Assembly (NCBI GenBank): GCA_934747965.1
Contig: CAKVHI010000005.1
Span: 1-64,000 of the forward strand
DNA length: 64,000 bases
Source of the DNA: an uncultured Clostridia bacterium
GTDB taxonomy: Bacteria; Bacillota; Clostridia; Christensenellales; UBA1242
Reading direction: 5' to 3'
The notes beneath the pieces are model-generated. The model ran no database searches and was not told the origin of the DNA. It worked only from the letters and a program-made list of their open reading frames with translations. The translations under genes were made by a program, and so were the position numbers. Within the stretch, counting starts at the first letter, position 1, and each line of letters begins with the position of its first letter. Positions 8,094 through 18,403 of the stretch are shown piece by piece.

Positions 8094-8579
8094 TTATTTT
8101 ACTAATTTTAAATCATTAATATCAACAGAAATACAATCTCCAACATAATCTCCATTTTTATCAACAAATGAAAAATCAACTTCTACAAAATTCTTAATAG
8201 CGTTATTGTCCATAATGCAACCCCTATCTCCTTTATGGATGCCAAATTTTGTATATTTTTTATTTTCAACTACAAGTTCAACCATATCATAGTTTTTAAT
8301 AGTTACAGGACTTAAAAAGTTTTTTGCATTTGCTAAGATGTTATCAATATTGTTAATAAATTCATTTAAAATATTATTTGGTAATTTCTGTTCTTCTCTT
8401 TCCAAATCTTCAATTTTAATATCAATAACAGCATAATCTCCGATATTTTGCGGATTAAAAAATAAAACTTTAATTTTATCTAAAACAATCTCTATAATCA
8501 ATCCGTGGTCGCCAATTTTTAAATTATTTAATAAATATGGTTTATTATTAATTAATTTAACTAAATCAAATTTTTTCAT
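8094..8579 (-). CDS. Probable immunity protein, two DUF4926-like repeats
   Basis: This 161-residue soluble protein consists of two similar halves. Residues 3-60 (FDLVKLI, KIGDHGLIIEI) and residues 95-159 (YDMVELV, HKGDRGCIMD, VDINDLK) each follow the short SH3-like DUF4926 pattern common in polymorphic-toxin immunity proteins. A helical linker joins them. The start overlaps the stop of the upstream toxin-like gene by four bases (ATGA), the tight coupling expected of a toxin/immunity pair. The family match was made by eye and needs a profile search. Confidence 0.6.
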   Translation of the reverse strand: MKKFDLVKLINNKPYLLNNLKIGDHGLIIEIVLDKIKVLFFNPQNIGDYAVIDIKIEDLEREEQKLPNNILNEFINNIDNILANAKNFLSPVTIKNYDMVELVVENKKYTKFGIHKGDRGCIMDNNAIKNFVEVDFSFVDKNGDYVGDCISVDINDLKLVK

Positions 8580-9160
8580 TTAATCCAGCCTCCAAATGGT
8601 GTAGTGTTTTTAATTTTGCCTTCTGGGTATAGCATCCAACCGCTATAAAAGTTAACGCCATTAAGTTGAATGGGAATTGAAATGCGTTGTCCTCTTAAAT
8701 CAAGATTCTTTAAAGTATAATTGCCTATTAAATAATTTTTTAATCCTTGTTTGCAAAATTCGTTTCTTAAATAATGTGAATCATTAATATCAAAACCTAA
8801 ATCATAAAATATCTTGTTTTTACCTTTTGAATCTTTTAAATTTTTAAAGACATATTCTGTAAATTTTCTTATATCACAATCGGCTCTCGCAAGTTTTTTA
8901 ACATTAAAAAATGTAATATCTTTCTTTTTACAATCACAATTCTCATGTAATTCAAATGTTGGCATATTTTTTTCAACAAAATAACATCCATCAAGAGCGG
9001 AACATTCTAAGCAATGGAAAAGCAATGCTAATATTGCACGCATTATTATTCTAAACCATTCTGGTTTATTTGGTGTTAAAACATGATCCCACTCTATCCA
9101 TTTATTATAAATAATTTTTCCGTTGTTGTCAACTTGCAGAAAATTATCAAAAGATTCCAT
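8576..9160 (-). CDS. Phage MuF-derived nuclease-like toxin (DUF6883-like)
   Basis: This 194-residue protein looks like the detached C-terminus of a phage head-morphogenesis (MuF/SPP1 gp7) toxin. C50-x2-C53, then ALDG, then H72 and C75-x-C77 reproduce the metal-binding motif that closes MuF domains. Residues about 95-194 match DUF6883-type ribonuclease toxins: KGKNK at 112-116, a central GQRISIPIQLNG strand, and the terminal SGWMLYPEGKI...TPFGG block. There is no signal peptide and no secretion domain, so delivery is unclear. GGGAGAATAGT precedes the ATG. Catalytic residues are not verified. Confidence 0.6.
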   Translation of the reverse strand: MESFDNFLQVDNNGKIIYNKWIEWDHVLTPNKPEWFRIIMRAILALLFHCLECSALDGCYFVEKNMPTFELHENCDCKKKDITFFNVKKLARADCDIRKFTEYVFKNLKDSKGKNKIFYDLGFDINDSHYLRNEFCKQGLKNYLIGNYTLKNLDLRGQRISIPIQLNGVNFYSGWMLYPEGKIKNTTPFGGWIK

Positions 9161-9233
9161 ACTATTCTCCCAAAAGTTTTTTATAATTTTAAACGAAAAT
9201 TAACAAAATTTCAAATTTTAGTGCCAAAATTTT

Positions 9234-9265
9234 TAAAAAACCATGCTCAATTTTGCATGGTTTTA
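9234..9265 (-). terminator. Terminator of mscL
   Basis: AAAACCATGC pairs with GCATGGTTTT across a short loop. Read on the minus strand it is followed by a T run, ending the mscL transcript. Confidence 0.75.
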
Positions 9266-9323
9266 AAAATTTATGATTGTTATATTTAAATTTTAAAATA
9301 TTTTTTCAATAATTAACTGCTTT

Positions 9324-9956
9324 CTAATCATTTTTATCATTGGTTTGGGTTGATGGATTTTCATCTTCGGTTATCAATACTTTGTCATTGTTTTGCTTTT
9401 TAAGTTCTTTTAATATATCAGTTAAAAGTTCGTCTGTTGTTGGTTTTGGAGGAGTTGCTTCTTGAGATTTTGCTTCTACTGTTTTTTGCTCTTCGACCTT
9501 TTTAATGTCTTCTTCAGTCAAACCTTGTTTTTTAAGTTTTTTGATTTCTTTTTTACTTAATGTAACAATTTTATTGTTCATTTCTTTTGTGAATTTTGAA
9601 GCGGCATTAAAGGCTTTTAAAATTAGGAACAAAATAAAAGCAATGATAAAGAAATTTAATATTGCCGTTATGAATGCGCCCCAATCAATATAGATGCTTT
9701 TTGCAAGGTCAACGATTTGTGCACCTTCAGCATTAGTTGTGTACACTTTTTTTAAAAATGTGTAGGCACTTTCTAGCCCATTTGTTCCGCCAAGGGATAA
9801 AAGCCAGTTAATGCAAGGCATTATAATTTTGTTCGTAAGTGAAGTTACAATAGCCGTGAAGGCACTTGCAACAATAACACCGATAGCCATGTCAACGACA
9901 TTGCCACGAGAAATAAACTTTTTAAATTCTTCAAAAAATGCTTTAATTTTTTTCAT
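9324..9956 (-). CDS. mscL: Large-conductance mechanosensitive channel MscL
   Basis: This is the emergency osmotic release channel of the inner membrane. The family signature FISRGNVVDMAIGVIVASAF at residues 13-32 is the start of TM1, and TM2 lies at about 90-115. At 210 residues it is about 70 longer than usual: after the cytoplasmic helix comes a Lys/Glu- and Thr/Pro-rich tail (about 130-210) with no recognised domain. The transcript is predicted to be leaderless from a perfect promoter. The gene is divergent from the giant lipoprotein operon. Confidence 0.93.
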   Translation of the reverse strand: MKKIKAFFEEFKKFISRGNVVDMAIGVIVASAFTAIVTSLTNKIIMPCINWLLSLGGTNGLESAYTFLKKVYTTNAEGAQIVDLAKSIYIDWGAFITAILNFFIIAFILFLILKAFNAASKFTKEMNNKIVTLSKKEIKKLKKQGLTEEDIKKVEEQKTVEAKSQEATPPKPTTDELLTDILKELKKQNNDKVLITEDENPSTQTNDKND

Positions 9957-9962
9957 AATTTT

Positions 9963-9991
9963 ATTATAAAATTTAATTTTTGATTTGTCAA
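9963..9991 (-). promoter_or_regulatory. mscL promoter (leaderless)
   Basis: On the minus strand: perfect TTGACA, 17 bases, perfect TATAAT, six bases, ATG. There is no space for a Shine-Dalgarno site. Confidence 0.75.
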
Positions 9992-10151
9992 GTTTGAAAA
10001 AGGAGTTTTTATTTTAATTATTGGGATTTAGTAATAAAACTTGTCTTTTAATAGTTATAAGATATAAATATAATAAATTATTTATAATTATTTGTAAATT
10101 TTTGCAATATTTGTTAAAATATTTGTAAACCTAATTATAGGAGTTTTTGTA

Positions 10152-13100
10152 ATGAAAAAATTAAAAACTTTTGCATTTTTGTTAATTTGTATGCTATCGA
10201 GTTTGGCATTTTTTGCGTGCGACAAAACTATTAGCATAAATTCAATCACTCTTAGTGAAACAAATATAGTTTTAAGAGAGAATGAAAGCAAAGATATTTT
10301 TGTTTCAATCAATCCTGAAAATGCAACCAATAAAAATTTTAGATTTGTTTTAACGGATGATAGTTTTGTTGATTTAGTTTTGGATTCAAGCAACAAATTT
10401 AAAGCAAAAGTCGTTGCAAAAAGTGGAGTTATTGGCACTTTCACAACTTTTCTTCAGGTTGTTTCGGAAGATGGAAAAGTGGCAAGTGAAATGTGTAAAA
10501 TTTCGGTTTTAACCGACAAAACAAAATTGTTTGCCCCACAAAATGTAAATTATGATGTGAATAATCAAATAATTTATTGGGACAAAATTGATTCAGCAAG
10601 TGGATATAAACTTAAAATAGATATTGAAGGCGAAGTTAATGACCCTGAGATTATATGCTCTACAAATTCCTATAAGATAAATGAATACCTAAACAAAAAA
10701 ATTTCTGTTCAAGTTAAAAGTTTGGGAGATGATATAGTTTATTTAGATAGTGATTATAGCGACAAAACTTTCACTTTTATGCAACTTGAAGAGCCAAAAA
10801 ATTTAAGTAATAGTGGAAATTTTGTTAAATTTAATAAAGTTGAGAATGCAAAAAGTTATCAAATTTTTGTTTTTGAAAATAGTATAGATTCTCAAGCAAA
10901 ATATACATACACAGTTTTGGATAGTGAGTTTAATGAAGAAACAGGTTATGAAATTTTAGCACTTCAAAATGCAGGCAAAAAATTTTTTGTTAAGGTTAAA
11001 GCACTTTCTTATTCAGAAGAAAATTTAACAGTTTATGAATCTAAATGTATAAATTATATTGAAGTAAACAAAATTGCAACACCGCTTGTTAACAATTCAA
11101 ACCTAAAATTCAATTACACATCAAACACAATATCATGGTCGTCAAATCCAAATGCTAGTGGATACAAACTTAAACGATACAAAAACAATGTTTTGGACAA
11201 AGAGTATGTGTTTATTGGAGAAAATTCAAATGTTAATTCTCTTATACTAGACACTCAAACAGATAAACTTTTGAAGGGGAAATATCAGTTTACCTTAACA
11301 ATTTTAGGAAATGGAAAAAATTATTTAGACAGCAATGAAAGTGATGCACTTGTTTTAGAAAAATTGGCAAGCCCAGAGATTACTTTGAATAAAGGCGAAA
11401 TATGTTGGAATAAAATTGAAAATATTGGTGGCTATAAATTTGTTATTATAAACAAACTTGAAGAAAATTTAACTCAAAATGTTAACAGTTATTCTCTTGC
11501 TTCAACCTTGCTAAACAATTTTGAGGCGGGGACATATCAATTTAAGATTGCAAGTTTAGGGAATGGTGAAAACACAATCACAAGTGATTTTAGTCAAATA
11601 TATAGTTTCGACAAACTTGAAATTCCAGAAACTCCTACCTTGATTGACAATCAATATCTAAGTTTTAAAGTCTTAAGTCAAGTTGACAGTTTGGAAGTTG
11701 TTTTGACACACTATAATTCTAATAACGGAGTTGATTTTAGTGTTAAAAGTGTAATTACAGATTTTGAGATTCAATCTTCATACAAAGTTGCCAAAATAGA
11801 TATGCTAAACGGCGAGTATAATGAAGAAAGTTATCCACACGGAAATTATAAGGTTTATGCAAAAGCGTATTCAAACAACTTAATAATTAGTGAAGCAAGC
11901 AATTCTTTTGTTTTCACAAAGTTGCAAGCAAAGCAAACAGCAAAAGTTGAAAATGGTGTTTTGAGTTATGAAAAACCTGAAAATGTCAAAACTGTTGAAG
12001 CCTATCTTAACGGAATAAGCGTTTATTCGGGCGTATGCGAAGAGTTTGATATTAACAAGATTAGTGGGTTTGTTCCAAATAGAGAGTTTTATTTGCAACT
12101 ACGCTTTTATCCTTATGAAAACACTAATTATGTTATAAGCAACCTAACAGAGAAAGTTGACTTTAAAAAGATTCCTGCCGAAACGAATAATTTGACAATC
12201 AAGAACGGTCAAATACTTGCTCAATCGTCAATATCAGGCAAAGAGGTTTTTGAAGTTAAAAATCAAGCAACTGATGAAACTAAATTATATTATTCATTAA
12301 GTCAAATAAAGTTTGAAGAGAATAATGTTTATAAAATTAAGATGTATTTTGAGGGGGATGATTATTATTTAAATAGTGATTATTCAAACGAAATAACTGT
12401 TAAACTTATGAGCAAAATTGATGACTTAACAATTTTAGACAGTCTTATTTCTTTCACTTCAAACAATGCCAAATTTTACAAAGCAGTTTTGAAATCTGAT
12501 AATGTTGAAAAGATTGTTGAAGATATTTCAAATCTTGCTAGTTACAGCGAAAATGAAACAAAAATTAGTTTTTCTTTGAAAGACTTGATTTTGGCAAGTT
12601 TGCCAATAGAATATGATAAACTTGGCGATAACCTTGAAATTTTTGTTGAAAGTGCTGGATGCTTAGGTGATGAAGTTGATAGAGTAAAATATTCAAATTT
12701 AGAGAATAAATCAAACTCAGTTTTTGTTCAATATAATAAGGTAAGAGAAATTATAGACTTAACTTTAGACGGTGATAAATTTAGTTTTACAGCCGTTAAT
12801 GCTGAAAATTATTTTGTAAAATTAATTTTAAATAATAACGAACAAGTTAAAAATCTTAACACAATTTCAAGTTTTACAATTCAAGATAATGTAAATGGCA
12901 AAGCCGAGTTTTTGATGAGTGATTTAATCAAAAGCGTTTACCCAGATAAATTTGCAGAACTAGAGGACATTGTTGAAATTTATGTTTATTGTGAAAATAT
13001 TAAAAACAAATTTGAAATAGTTGACGATGTTGTTTTGTTCAAAACTGTTGATAAGTCAAAATCAATTTATGTAAATGTTTTGAATAGCCCAACTAATTTT

Positions 13101-16100
13101 CATGCAAGCAAACTTTATGATGCAATCGCTGATCAAAATTTGATTGATGATGAAAACCTTGGATTAAACAAATTGTATTTTGATTGCACTAATAATGTAG
13201 AATTTTTTGAATTTAATTACACAGACAGTTTGGGACAAAAAAAGACAAAAATTTTAAGTTTGTCAAACTATTTATCTTTATATCAAACAAAAAATAATAT
13301 TAATACTTATCAAATAAACACTTCATTTTTAAATCCAGACACTTATTCGTTTGAAATTAAAAGTTTGTGTGAAGCAAAAAATAGTTTGATAGGTCAAAAA
13401 TATATTTATAATTTTGATAGTTTTGATTATGCAAAAATAGAAAGTTTAACAAAACTTTCTGCTCCAGAAAAAATTGAATGTAGCGGACAAAAAATAAAAA
13501 TTATTGATTCTCAAGTTAGCCCAGAAAACACCTTAAACGCTTATTTATTGGTGGTTGATGGAAAAATTATTTATGATGATGTTTTGGGAGAAGGCAAAGA
13601 TATTAACAGTATTCTTCAAAACAGCTCTCCTATAGAGGCTTTAAGTTTAATCAGTAAGTTTGCTGTAAAAGAAAGAATATTGCCAGCATCTTATTGTGGA
13701 ACAATGGAAATTTCAGCAATTAAAGTTTTAATTCCGCAAGGATCAAATCTAACAGGGGCAACAGCAATTCAATCTGACAAAGCAAGTACAATTAAGGTAA
13801 CCAGACTTGACACGATAAAACCAGTTTTAAAAAATGGTGTTATTGAATGGAATCCTGTCAAAAATGCAGAAACCTATTCATTATACAAAACAAAAGTTGA
13901 AAATGGAAAGGTTGTTCCAGATCAAGACAATTTAGTTGCAAAAATAACCGCGGGCGAGGAACTTAAATTTGATATATACAACTACCTTTCAGGGTTGGCA
14001 GGAGAATATTCTTTTGCTATGATTGCAGACACAACAAAAGACAACTACTTATCAAGTCTATCATCTAATGAAATAAATTTTGAAATTTTGCAAACTCCAA
14101 ATCTTAAAATTGAAAATGGCGTTTTGGTTTGGGATTCAATCGCAAATGCTGCTGGATATAAACTTGATATTTATAAAGAGGGTGTTTACTTTGACCAGTT
14201 TATCTTCAATAAATCTGTTATAAGCTATGATGCTATGAAAAAATCTGATAATTCATTGCTTGAAAGTGCAAATTATGAGTTTAGAATTACGGCTTTAGGG
14301 GAAATTAAAAAGAATAGTTTGAATGAATTTTTGGATGAAACTGTTGTTATAAAAAGTTTGACTACAAATGAAAATACAACAAAGGCTTTCAAACTTCAGA
14401 CTCCATTAAAAGTTTATGTTGAAGAAGGACTTTTAGTTTTGACTAGTGTAAATTCAAATCTAGGTGTTGATTATTACAATTTAATAATTAATGGTGCTAA
14501 CACAAAAATAGCCAAAGATAAATTAAAATTTGAACTTTCACGCAATTACAAGGCAGGCACATATACTTTTGCTTGCCAAGCAATAGGCGATAATACATGC
14601 TTATCTAGTAATGTGGGTGAAATGACTGAAGCTGAGAAGCTTCAAGAAACAAACAACATTCAAATGCTAGGCGGAGAATTAACTTGGGATAGTATTTCGG
14701 CGGATAATTATAACAATGGAATAAATAGTGTAAAATATTATTTTAGCGTAAACAAAGAAGATTCGATTTATTCTCAACAAACTTATGGAACTGGTTTTGA
14801 AATAAGCAAACAAGATTTGGTGCCTTACGGATTATATACCTTTGAAGTTAAAGTTTTGGGCGATAGCAATTACTACTTGAATAGTGATTCAGCTTATCTT
14901 AACAATGTTGTTAAACTTGCCGAAGTTAAGAATATAAGAATAGAAAACGGAATTTTGACATGGACAAATCCAAAACCTAGCGATGTTGTTGGCTTGCCAG
15001 CAAACTTTAAGGCTAGTCCTAATGGATACAAACTTATCATTAATCTAAATTCAACTGATAAGCGGGAATATTCTATAAGTGATGGTGTAAATTCTTTCGT
15101 GTTAGACGAAAATTTTGATTCTGGCGACTATAAACTTACAATTCAAAATATGGGCGACACAAAATCAAACGGCGAATATAATTATTCAAATAGCAAGGTT
15201 ATTAGCGGAAATGTTTACAAACTTTTAAGTTTGGAAGATTTGAATATTCAAGATGGTATTAACCTTAAATGGAAAAATCAAAACAAAAAACTTGTTCAAG
15301 ACTTTATTATTAACATATCGTGCATAAACAACGAAAAAACTAATATTTATCAAGGTGTTGTTCATTCAAATACAAATTCAATAAAATTTGAAGACATTTA
15401 TTACTACACAAATGCAAGCAATGAAAATATTATTGTTTTGAAATCTGATGAAAACATAATTTCTGACGGCGAGAATTTAAGCTATAACGGCTTTAAAGTT
15501 TTAAGATTTGACGGAGAAGGCGAGATTGAAGTTTATGTTAAAGCTTTCGGCGGAAATAAATATATAAACTCAGAAAAGAGCAACACGATTACAATCGTAA
15601 GACCAAGTGAGGTTAAAAATCTTAACATTATTCACGGATTGGTTAGTTGGGATAAATCTGAAGATGCAAACGGATATATTTTGAGTTTAACCAGATACAC
15701 GCTTAACGAAAATCAAGAAAAAGTGTATGATGAAGAGTTTGGAAATAATTATAGTTTGGTTTATGTAAATAAAACTTACTACAATTTAAGTGATGTAAAT
15801 TATTATTATAATGTTTCTGTTAGAGCATATTCATTAATTACAACTGAAAATACTCAAACAATGGCATCAAAACCTGTTGAATTTAATGATTTCTTATTTA
15901 ATTCTTTTGTTGCTGGAAATGGCTCGGAAAACAATCCTTACTTAATTACAAACGAACAAACTCTAATTTATGTTAAATACAACAATGTTGCTTTCTATAA
16001 ACTTGCAAACAATATTAATTTAACTCAAAAATGGACGCCTTTATTCAATGCATCAAAACCTTTTGCAGGCAATTTGAATGGAGATGGAAATAGTATTGAA

Positions 16101-17204
16101 AATCTAACAATTTCAGACAAATTTGCTTATTCTGGGCTTTTAGGCTTTGTTTCTAAAGATACAGTTAGTGATGACAGAGTTGTTAATGGCGAAAGAAAAG
16201 AATTCATCCCTGAAGAAAGCAGGTTAAGAACAGGAAGAGTTGAAAATATAGATTTTAATAATGCAACAATTTCTGCAGGCTTTAATATTGGTTTGATTTG
16301 CGGAAGCAATGACGGCGTAATTTATAATATTAACATAAGAAATTCTCAAATTATTTCTAATTCTGAAGAATTGGTTGACACTGGTGCTTCATACAAATCT
16401 ATTTACTCAGGATTAATAACTGCAACAAACAACGGAAGAATAGAAAAAATTTCTGTTCAAAACGATAACGGTGTTACAAAAGTCGAACCTCAAGCAAAAA
16501 CAACATTATACTCTGGCGGTATATGTGCAATAAATAATGGCGAAATTATTTATGGCTATGTTTCGGTTGATGTTTATGGAACAAATGTTGGTGGAATTTG
16601 TGCGATTAATAATGGAACTATAGATTTCTGCAGTGTAAGTGGAAAAATTACTTGCGAAAATTATGTTTCAAACAAAGCTACTCTTGTTGCTTGTGCCGGA
16701 GGAATTTGCGCTTACAACAACGAAAATGCAAGAGTTTCTAATGTAAGCGTTATTAGTGATTATTTTGGTACAACATCAAAAATAGGAATTTCAAACATAT
16801 CAAAATCAAATGTTTCAAGCAAGATTGTGTATATGGGCGGACTTGTTGGAGATAACCTAGGCGATTGCTTTAATAGTTTTGTAAAAATTGACTTGTTTGA
16901 CAAAAGTGAAAACGATGTTGATTGTGTTCTTGGATATTTGTTTGGATATAACAAAAATAATAATGTTCAACGAAACAAATTTGTTATAAGCACAGAAACT
17001 GATGCGACTCAAATAACAGGCGATAAAATTGCCATTGACCAATCTAACTGCGAAGTAGAAAATCACAGTCAAGCAATGATTGATGAATTTAATTCTAATA
17101 ATTCTTCATTTAATTTTGATTATGAATGGAGTTATGTATCAATTTATGAATTTAATGAAACAATAAAAATGACAATCGAAATAGGATTTAAAAAAATTTT
17201 ATAA
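10152..17204 (+). CDS. Giant surface lipoprotein with fibronectin-like and GLUG-like repeats
   Basis: A 2350-residue lipoprotein. The signal ends with a lipobox, FFAC (Cys23). Residues about 28-118 are a Big_2-type Ig-like domain. Up to about residue 1900 follow many fibronectin-III-like modules of roughly 100 residues, each opening with a Trp and a GYxL strand (IIYWDKIDSASGYKLKI, EICWNKIENIGGYKFVI, VLVWDSIANAAGYKLDI). Residues about 1920-2345 hold GLUG-like repeats (YSGGICAINNGEI, VGGICAINNGTI), common in adhesins. There is no LPXTG motif; anchoring is by lipid. AGGAGT precedes the ATG. It lies 15 bases upstream of the SipW-like gene, so it is probably the first gene of a surface-fibre operon. 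Confidence 0.85.
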   Translation: MKKLKTFAFLLICMLSSLAFFACDKTISINSITLSETNIVLRENESKDIFVSINPENATNKNFRFVLTDDSFVDLVLDSSNKFKAKVVAKSGVIGTFTTFLQVVSEDGKVASEMCKISVLTDKTKLFAPQNVNYDVNNQIIYWDKIDSASGYKLKIDIEGEVNDPEIICSTNSYKINEYLNKKISVQVKSLGDDIVYLDSDYSDKTFTFMQLEEPKNLSNSGNFVKFNKVENAKSYQIFVFENSIDSQAKYTYTVLDSEFNEETGYEILALQNAGKKFFVKVKALSYSEENLTVYESKCINYIEVNKIATPLVNNSNLKFNYTSNTISWSSNPNASGYKLKRYKNNVLDKEYVFIGENSNVNSLILDTQTDKLLKGKYQFTLTILGNGKNYLDSNESDALVLEKLASPEITLNKGEICWNKIENIGGYKFVIINKLEENLTQNVNSYSLASTLLNNFEAGTYQFKIASLGNGENTITSDFSQIYSFDKLEIPETPTLIDNQYLSFKVLSQVDSLEVVLTHYNSNNGVDFSVKSVITDFEIQSSYKVAKIDMLNGEYNEESYPHGNYKVYAKAYSNNLIISEASNSFVFTKLQAKQTAKVENGVLSYEKPENVKTVEAYLNGISVYSGVCEEFDINKISGFVPNREFYLQLRFYPYENTNYVISNLTEKVDFKKIPAETNNLTIKNGQILAQSSISGKEVFEVKNQATDETKLYYSLSQIKFEENNVYKIKMYFEGDDYYLNSDYSNEITVKLMSKIDDLTILDSLISFTSNNAKFYKAVLKSDNVEKIVEDISNLASYSENETKISFSLKDLILASLPIEYDKLGDNLEIFVESAGCLGDEVDRVKYSNLENKSNSVFVQYNKVREIIDLTLDGDKFSFTAVNAENYFVKLILNNNEQVKNLNTISSFTIQDNVNGKAEFLMSDLIKSVYPDKFAELEDIVEIYVYCENIKNKFEIVDDVVLFKTVDKSKSIYVNVLNSPTNFHASKLYDAIADQNLIDDENLGLNKLYFDCTNNVEFFEFNYTDSLGQKKTKILSLSNYLSLYQTKNNINTYQINTSFLNPDTYSFEIKSLCEAKNSLIGQKYIYNFDSFDYAKIESLTKLSAPEKIECSGQKIKIIDSQVSPENTLNAYLLVVDGKIIYDDVLGEGKDINSILQNSSPIEALSLISKFAVKERILPASYCGTMEISAIKVLIPQGSNLTGATAIQSDKASTIKVTRLDTIKPVLKNGVIEWNPVKNAETYSLYKTKVENGKVVPDQDNLVAKITAGEELKFDIYNYLSGLAGEYSFAMIADTTKDNYLSSLSSNEINFEILQTPNLKIENGVLVWDSIANAAGYKLDIYKEGVYFDQFIFNKSVISYDAMKKSDNSLLESANYEFRITALGEIKKNSLNEFLDETVVIKSLTTNENTTKAFKLQTPLKVYVEEGLLVLTSVNSNLGVDYYNLIINGANTKIAKDKLKFELSRNYKAGTYTFACQAIGDNTCLSSNVGEMTEAEKLQETNNIQMLGGELTWDSISADNYNNGINSVKYYFSVNKEDSIYSQQTYGTGFEISKQDLVPYGLYTFEVKVLGDSNYYLNSDSAYLNNVVKLAEVKNIRIENGILTWTNPKPSDVVGLPANFKASPNGYKLIINLNSTDKREYSISDGVNSFVLDENFDSGDYKLTIQNMGDTKSNGEYNYSNSKVISGNVYKLLSLEDLNIQDGINLKWKNQNKKLVQDFIINISCINNEKTNIYQGVVHSNTNSIKFEDIYYYTNASNENIIVLKSDENIISDGENLSYNGFKVLRFDGEGEIEVYVKAFGGNKYINSEKSNTITIVRPSEVKNLNIIHGLVSWDKSEDANGYILSLTRYTLNENQEKVYDEEFGNNYSLVYVNKTYYNLSDVNYYYNVSVRAYSLITTENTQTMASKPVEFNDFLFNSFVAGNGSENNPYLITNEQTLIYVKYNNVAFYKLANNINLTQKWTPLFNASKPFAGNLNGDGNSIENLTISDKFAYSGLLGFVSKDTVSDDRVVNGERKEFIPEESRLRTGRVENIDFNNATISAGFNIGLICGSNDGVIYNINIRNSQIISNSEELVDTGASYKSIYSGLITATNNGRIEKISVQNDNGVTKVEPQAKTTLYSGGICAINNGEIIYGYVSVDVYGTNVGGICAINNGTIDFCSVSGKITCENYVSNKATLVACAGGICAYNNENARVSNVSVISDYFGTTSKIGISNISKSNVSSKIVYMGGLVGDNLGDCFNSFVKIDLFDKSENDVDCVLGYLFGYNKNNNVQRNKFVISTETDATQITGDKIAIDQSNCEVENHSQAMIDEFNSNNSSFNFDYEWSYVSIYEFNETIKMTIEIGFKKIL

Positions 17205-17219
17205 AAAAAGGAAGCAAAA

Positions 17220-17822
17220 ATGAAACAATATAATTTCAAACTTGTTTATAAAAAATTTAATAGAAAGGCTAATATAATCAAAAATTGTGTTATATTGTTC
17301 TTTTTGTTGCTTTTTGCTGTTTTAACCATGTTTTATGCAATGGGTAAATTTCAAATTTTGCACATTCTTACAGGCAGTTCGGCACCTTATCATCCAGCGG
17401 GGTCCCTTGCGATTGAATATAAAGTTGATTTTGACAAATTGAAAGTTGGTGATTTTATAACCTGGAGCAATAATGGGGGAAAGATGTTTGTAACTCATCA
17501 AATTGTTAGGGTAGACAAAGTAAACAAAACTGTTACTTGCAGTCAGCAACAAAAAGATAGTCAAGGAAATATTTTGCCAATGGATGAATGGAATGAGGAA
17601 AATTTCGATGGCGTGCATACAGAGGACCAATATTATGGAAAAGTTTTGTTCTCTATTCCAAAATTGGGTTTATATCTAACAGGCATCAAAGACCTTGTTT
17701 TGTATAATAACAAACTAAATATTCTTGGAATTGTGTCTATTGTGCTTGCTTATTTTGTTTATTACTTTTTTAGTAAGTTTCTTTACACACCAACTTATGT
17801 TTTATGGGAGAATAAAAATTGA
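17220..17822 (+). CDS. sipW: SipW-type signal peptidase I
   Basis: This is a 200-residue membrane peptidase of the ER-like SipW class that processes TasA/CalY proteins. TM1 spans about 22-45 and TM2 about 165-185. The catalytic Ser lies in TGSSAPYHPAGSL, where the usual SMEP is SSAP. The general base is His in FVTHQIVRV rather than Lys, as expected for SipW, and the GDFITW box is present. It starts 15 bases after the giant lipoprotein gene with an AAGGAAG site, and its TGA overlaps the TTG start of the first TasA-like gene. It is the only signal peptidase seen here and may process all six TasA-like proteins. Confidence 0.85.
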   Translation: MKQYNFKLVYKKFNRKANIIKNCVILFFLLLFAVLTMFYAMGKFQILHILTGSSAPYHPAGSLAIEYKVDFDKLKVGDFITWSNNGGKMFVTHQIVRVDKVNKTVTCSQQQKDSQGNILPMDEWNEENFDGVHTEDQYYGKVLFSIPKLGLYLTGIKDLVLYNNKLNILGIVSIVLAYFVYYFFSKFLYTPTYVLWENKN

Positions 17823-18397
17823 CAAAAGCAAAAAATATAGAAAAATTTTTAATAGTTTTTTTAATTCTGATTGTTTTATCGCTTTCAGTTAGTTTTTCAG
17901 TAGCATTTTTTAAGTTTAGCAAACAATTCAATTCATCGGGCGACCTTCCAATACTTAACATAAACAAAATTGTTCAAGCAGATGAAAATGTTTTTGAAGA
18001 TAACGGAAGTCATAAACTTAGATATAGTTTAAATGATGTAAATTTTAGTGTTAAATTGACAACCGAAAATAACAATATTGACGGATATGTTAGGGTTTAT
18101 GTTGTAACAAGTTGGGTTGACGGCTTAAGTAATACAGGGCGAAATAATGAAAATGTAGTTGTTCCTGTTTGTAAATTAAATTTTAATGAAGAAGTATGGG
18201 AAATTAAGGGTGATGAAATTAGTGGTTATCATTACTATTTAAAAAATAATGCAAAAATGCTTCCGAACGAAACTATTGAATTATTTTCTAGCATTAGTTT
18301 TGACAATGATTTTTCATCAAATTATTATAATAAAATGGTTGAAATAACTATTATCGCGGAAATTTGTCAAACTACAAATATTCCCGAAAATTGGTAG
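17819..18397 (+). CDS. TasA/camelysin-like protein 1 of the sipW operon
   Basis: A 192-residue exported protein. Residues about 9-30 are hydrophobic and end in SVAFFKFSKQF, the AxFF-type junction of SipW substrates. The rest is a beta-sandwich (INKIVQADENVF, YVRVYVVTSWVDG, MVEITIIAEICQ), ending PENW as TasA-like domains often do. The start is TTG, overlapping the sipW stop by four bases, so translation is coupled. It is probably a structural or assembly subunit of a surface fibre; the family assignment rests on layout and motifs. Confidence 0.72.
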   Translation: MTKAKNIEKFLIVFLILIVLSLSVSFSVAFFKFSKQFNSSGDLPILNINKIVQADENVFEDNGSHKLRYSLNDVNFSVKLTTENNNIDGYVRVYVVTSWVDGLSNTGRNNENVVVPVCKLNFNEEVWEIKGDEISGYHYYLKNNAKMLPNETIELFSSISFDNDFSSNYYNKMVEITIIAEICQTTNIPENW

Positions 18398-18403
18398 GTA
18401 ATT

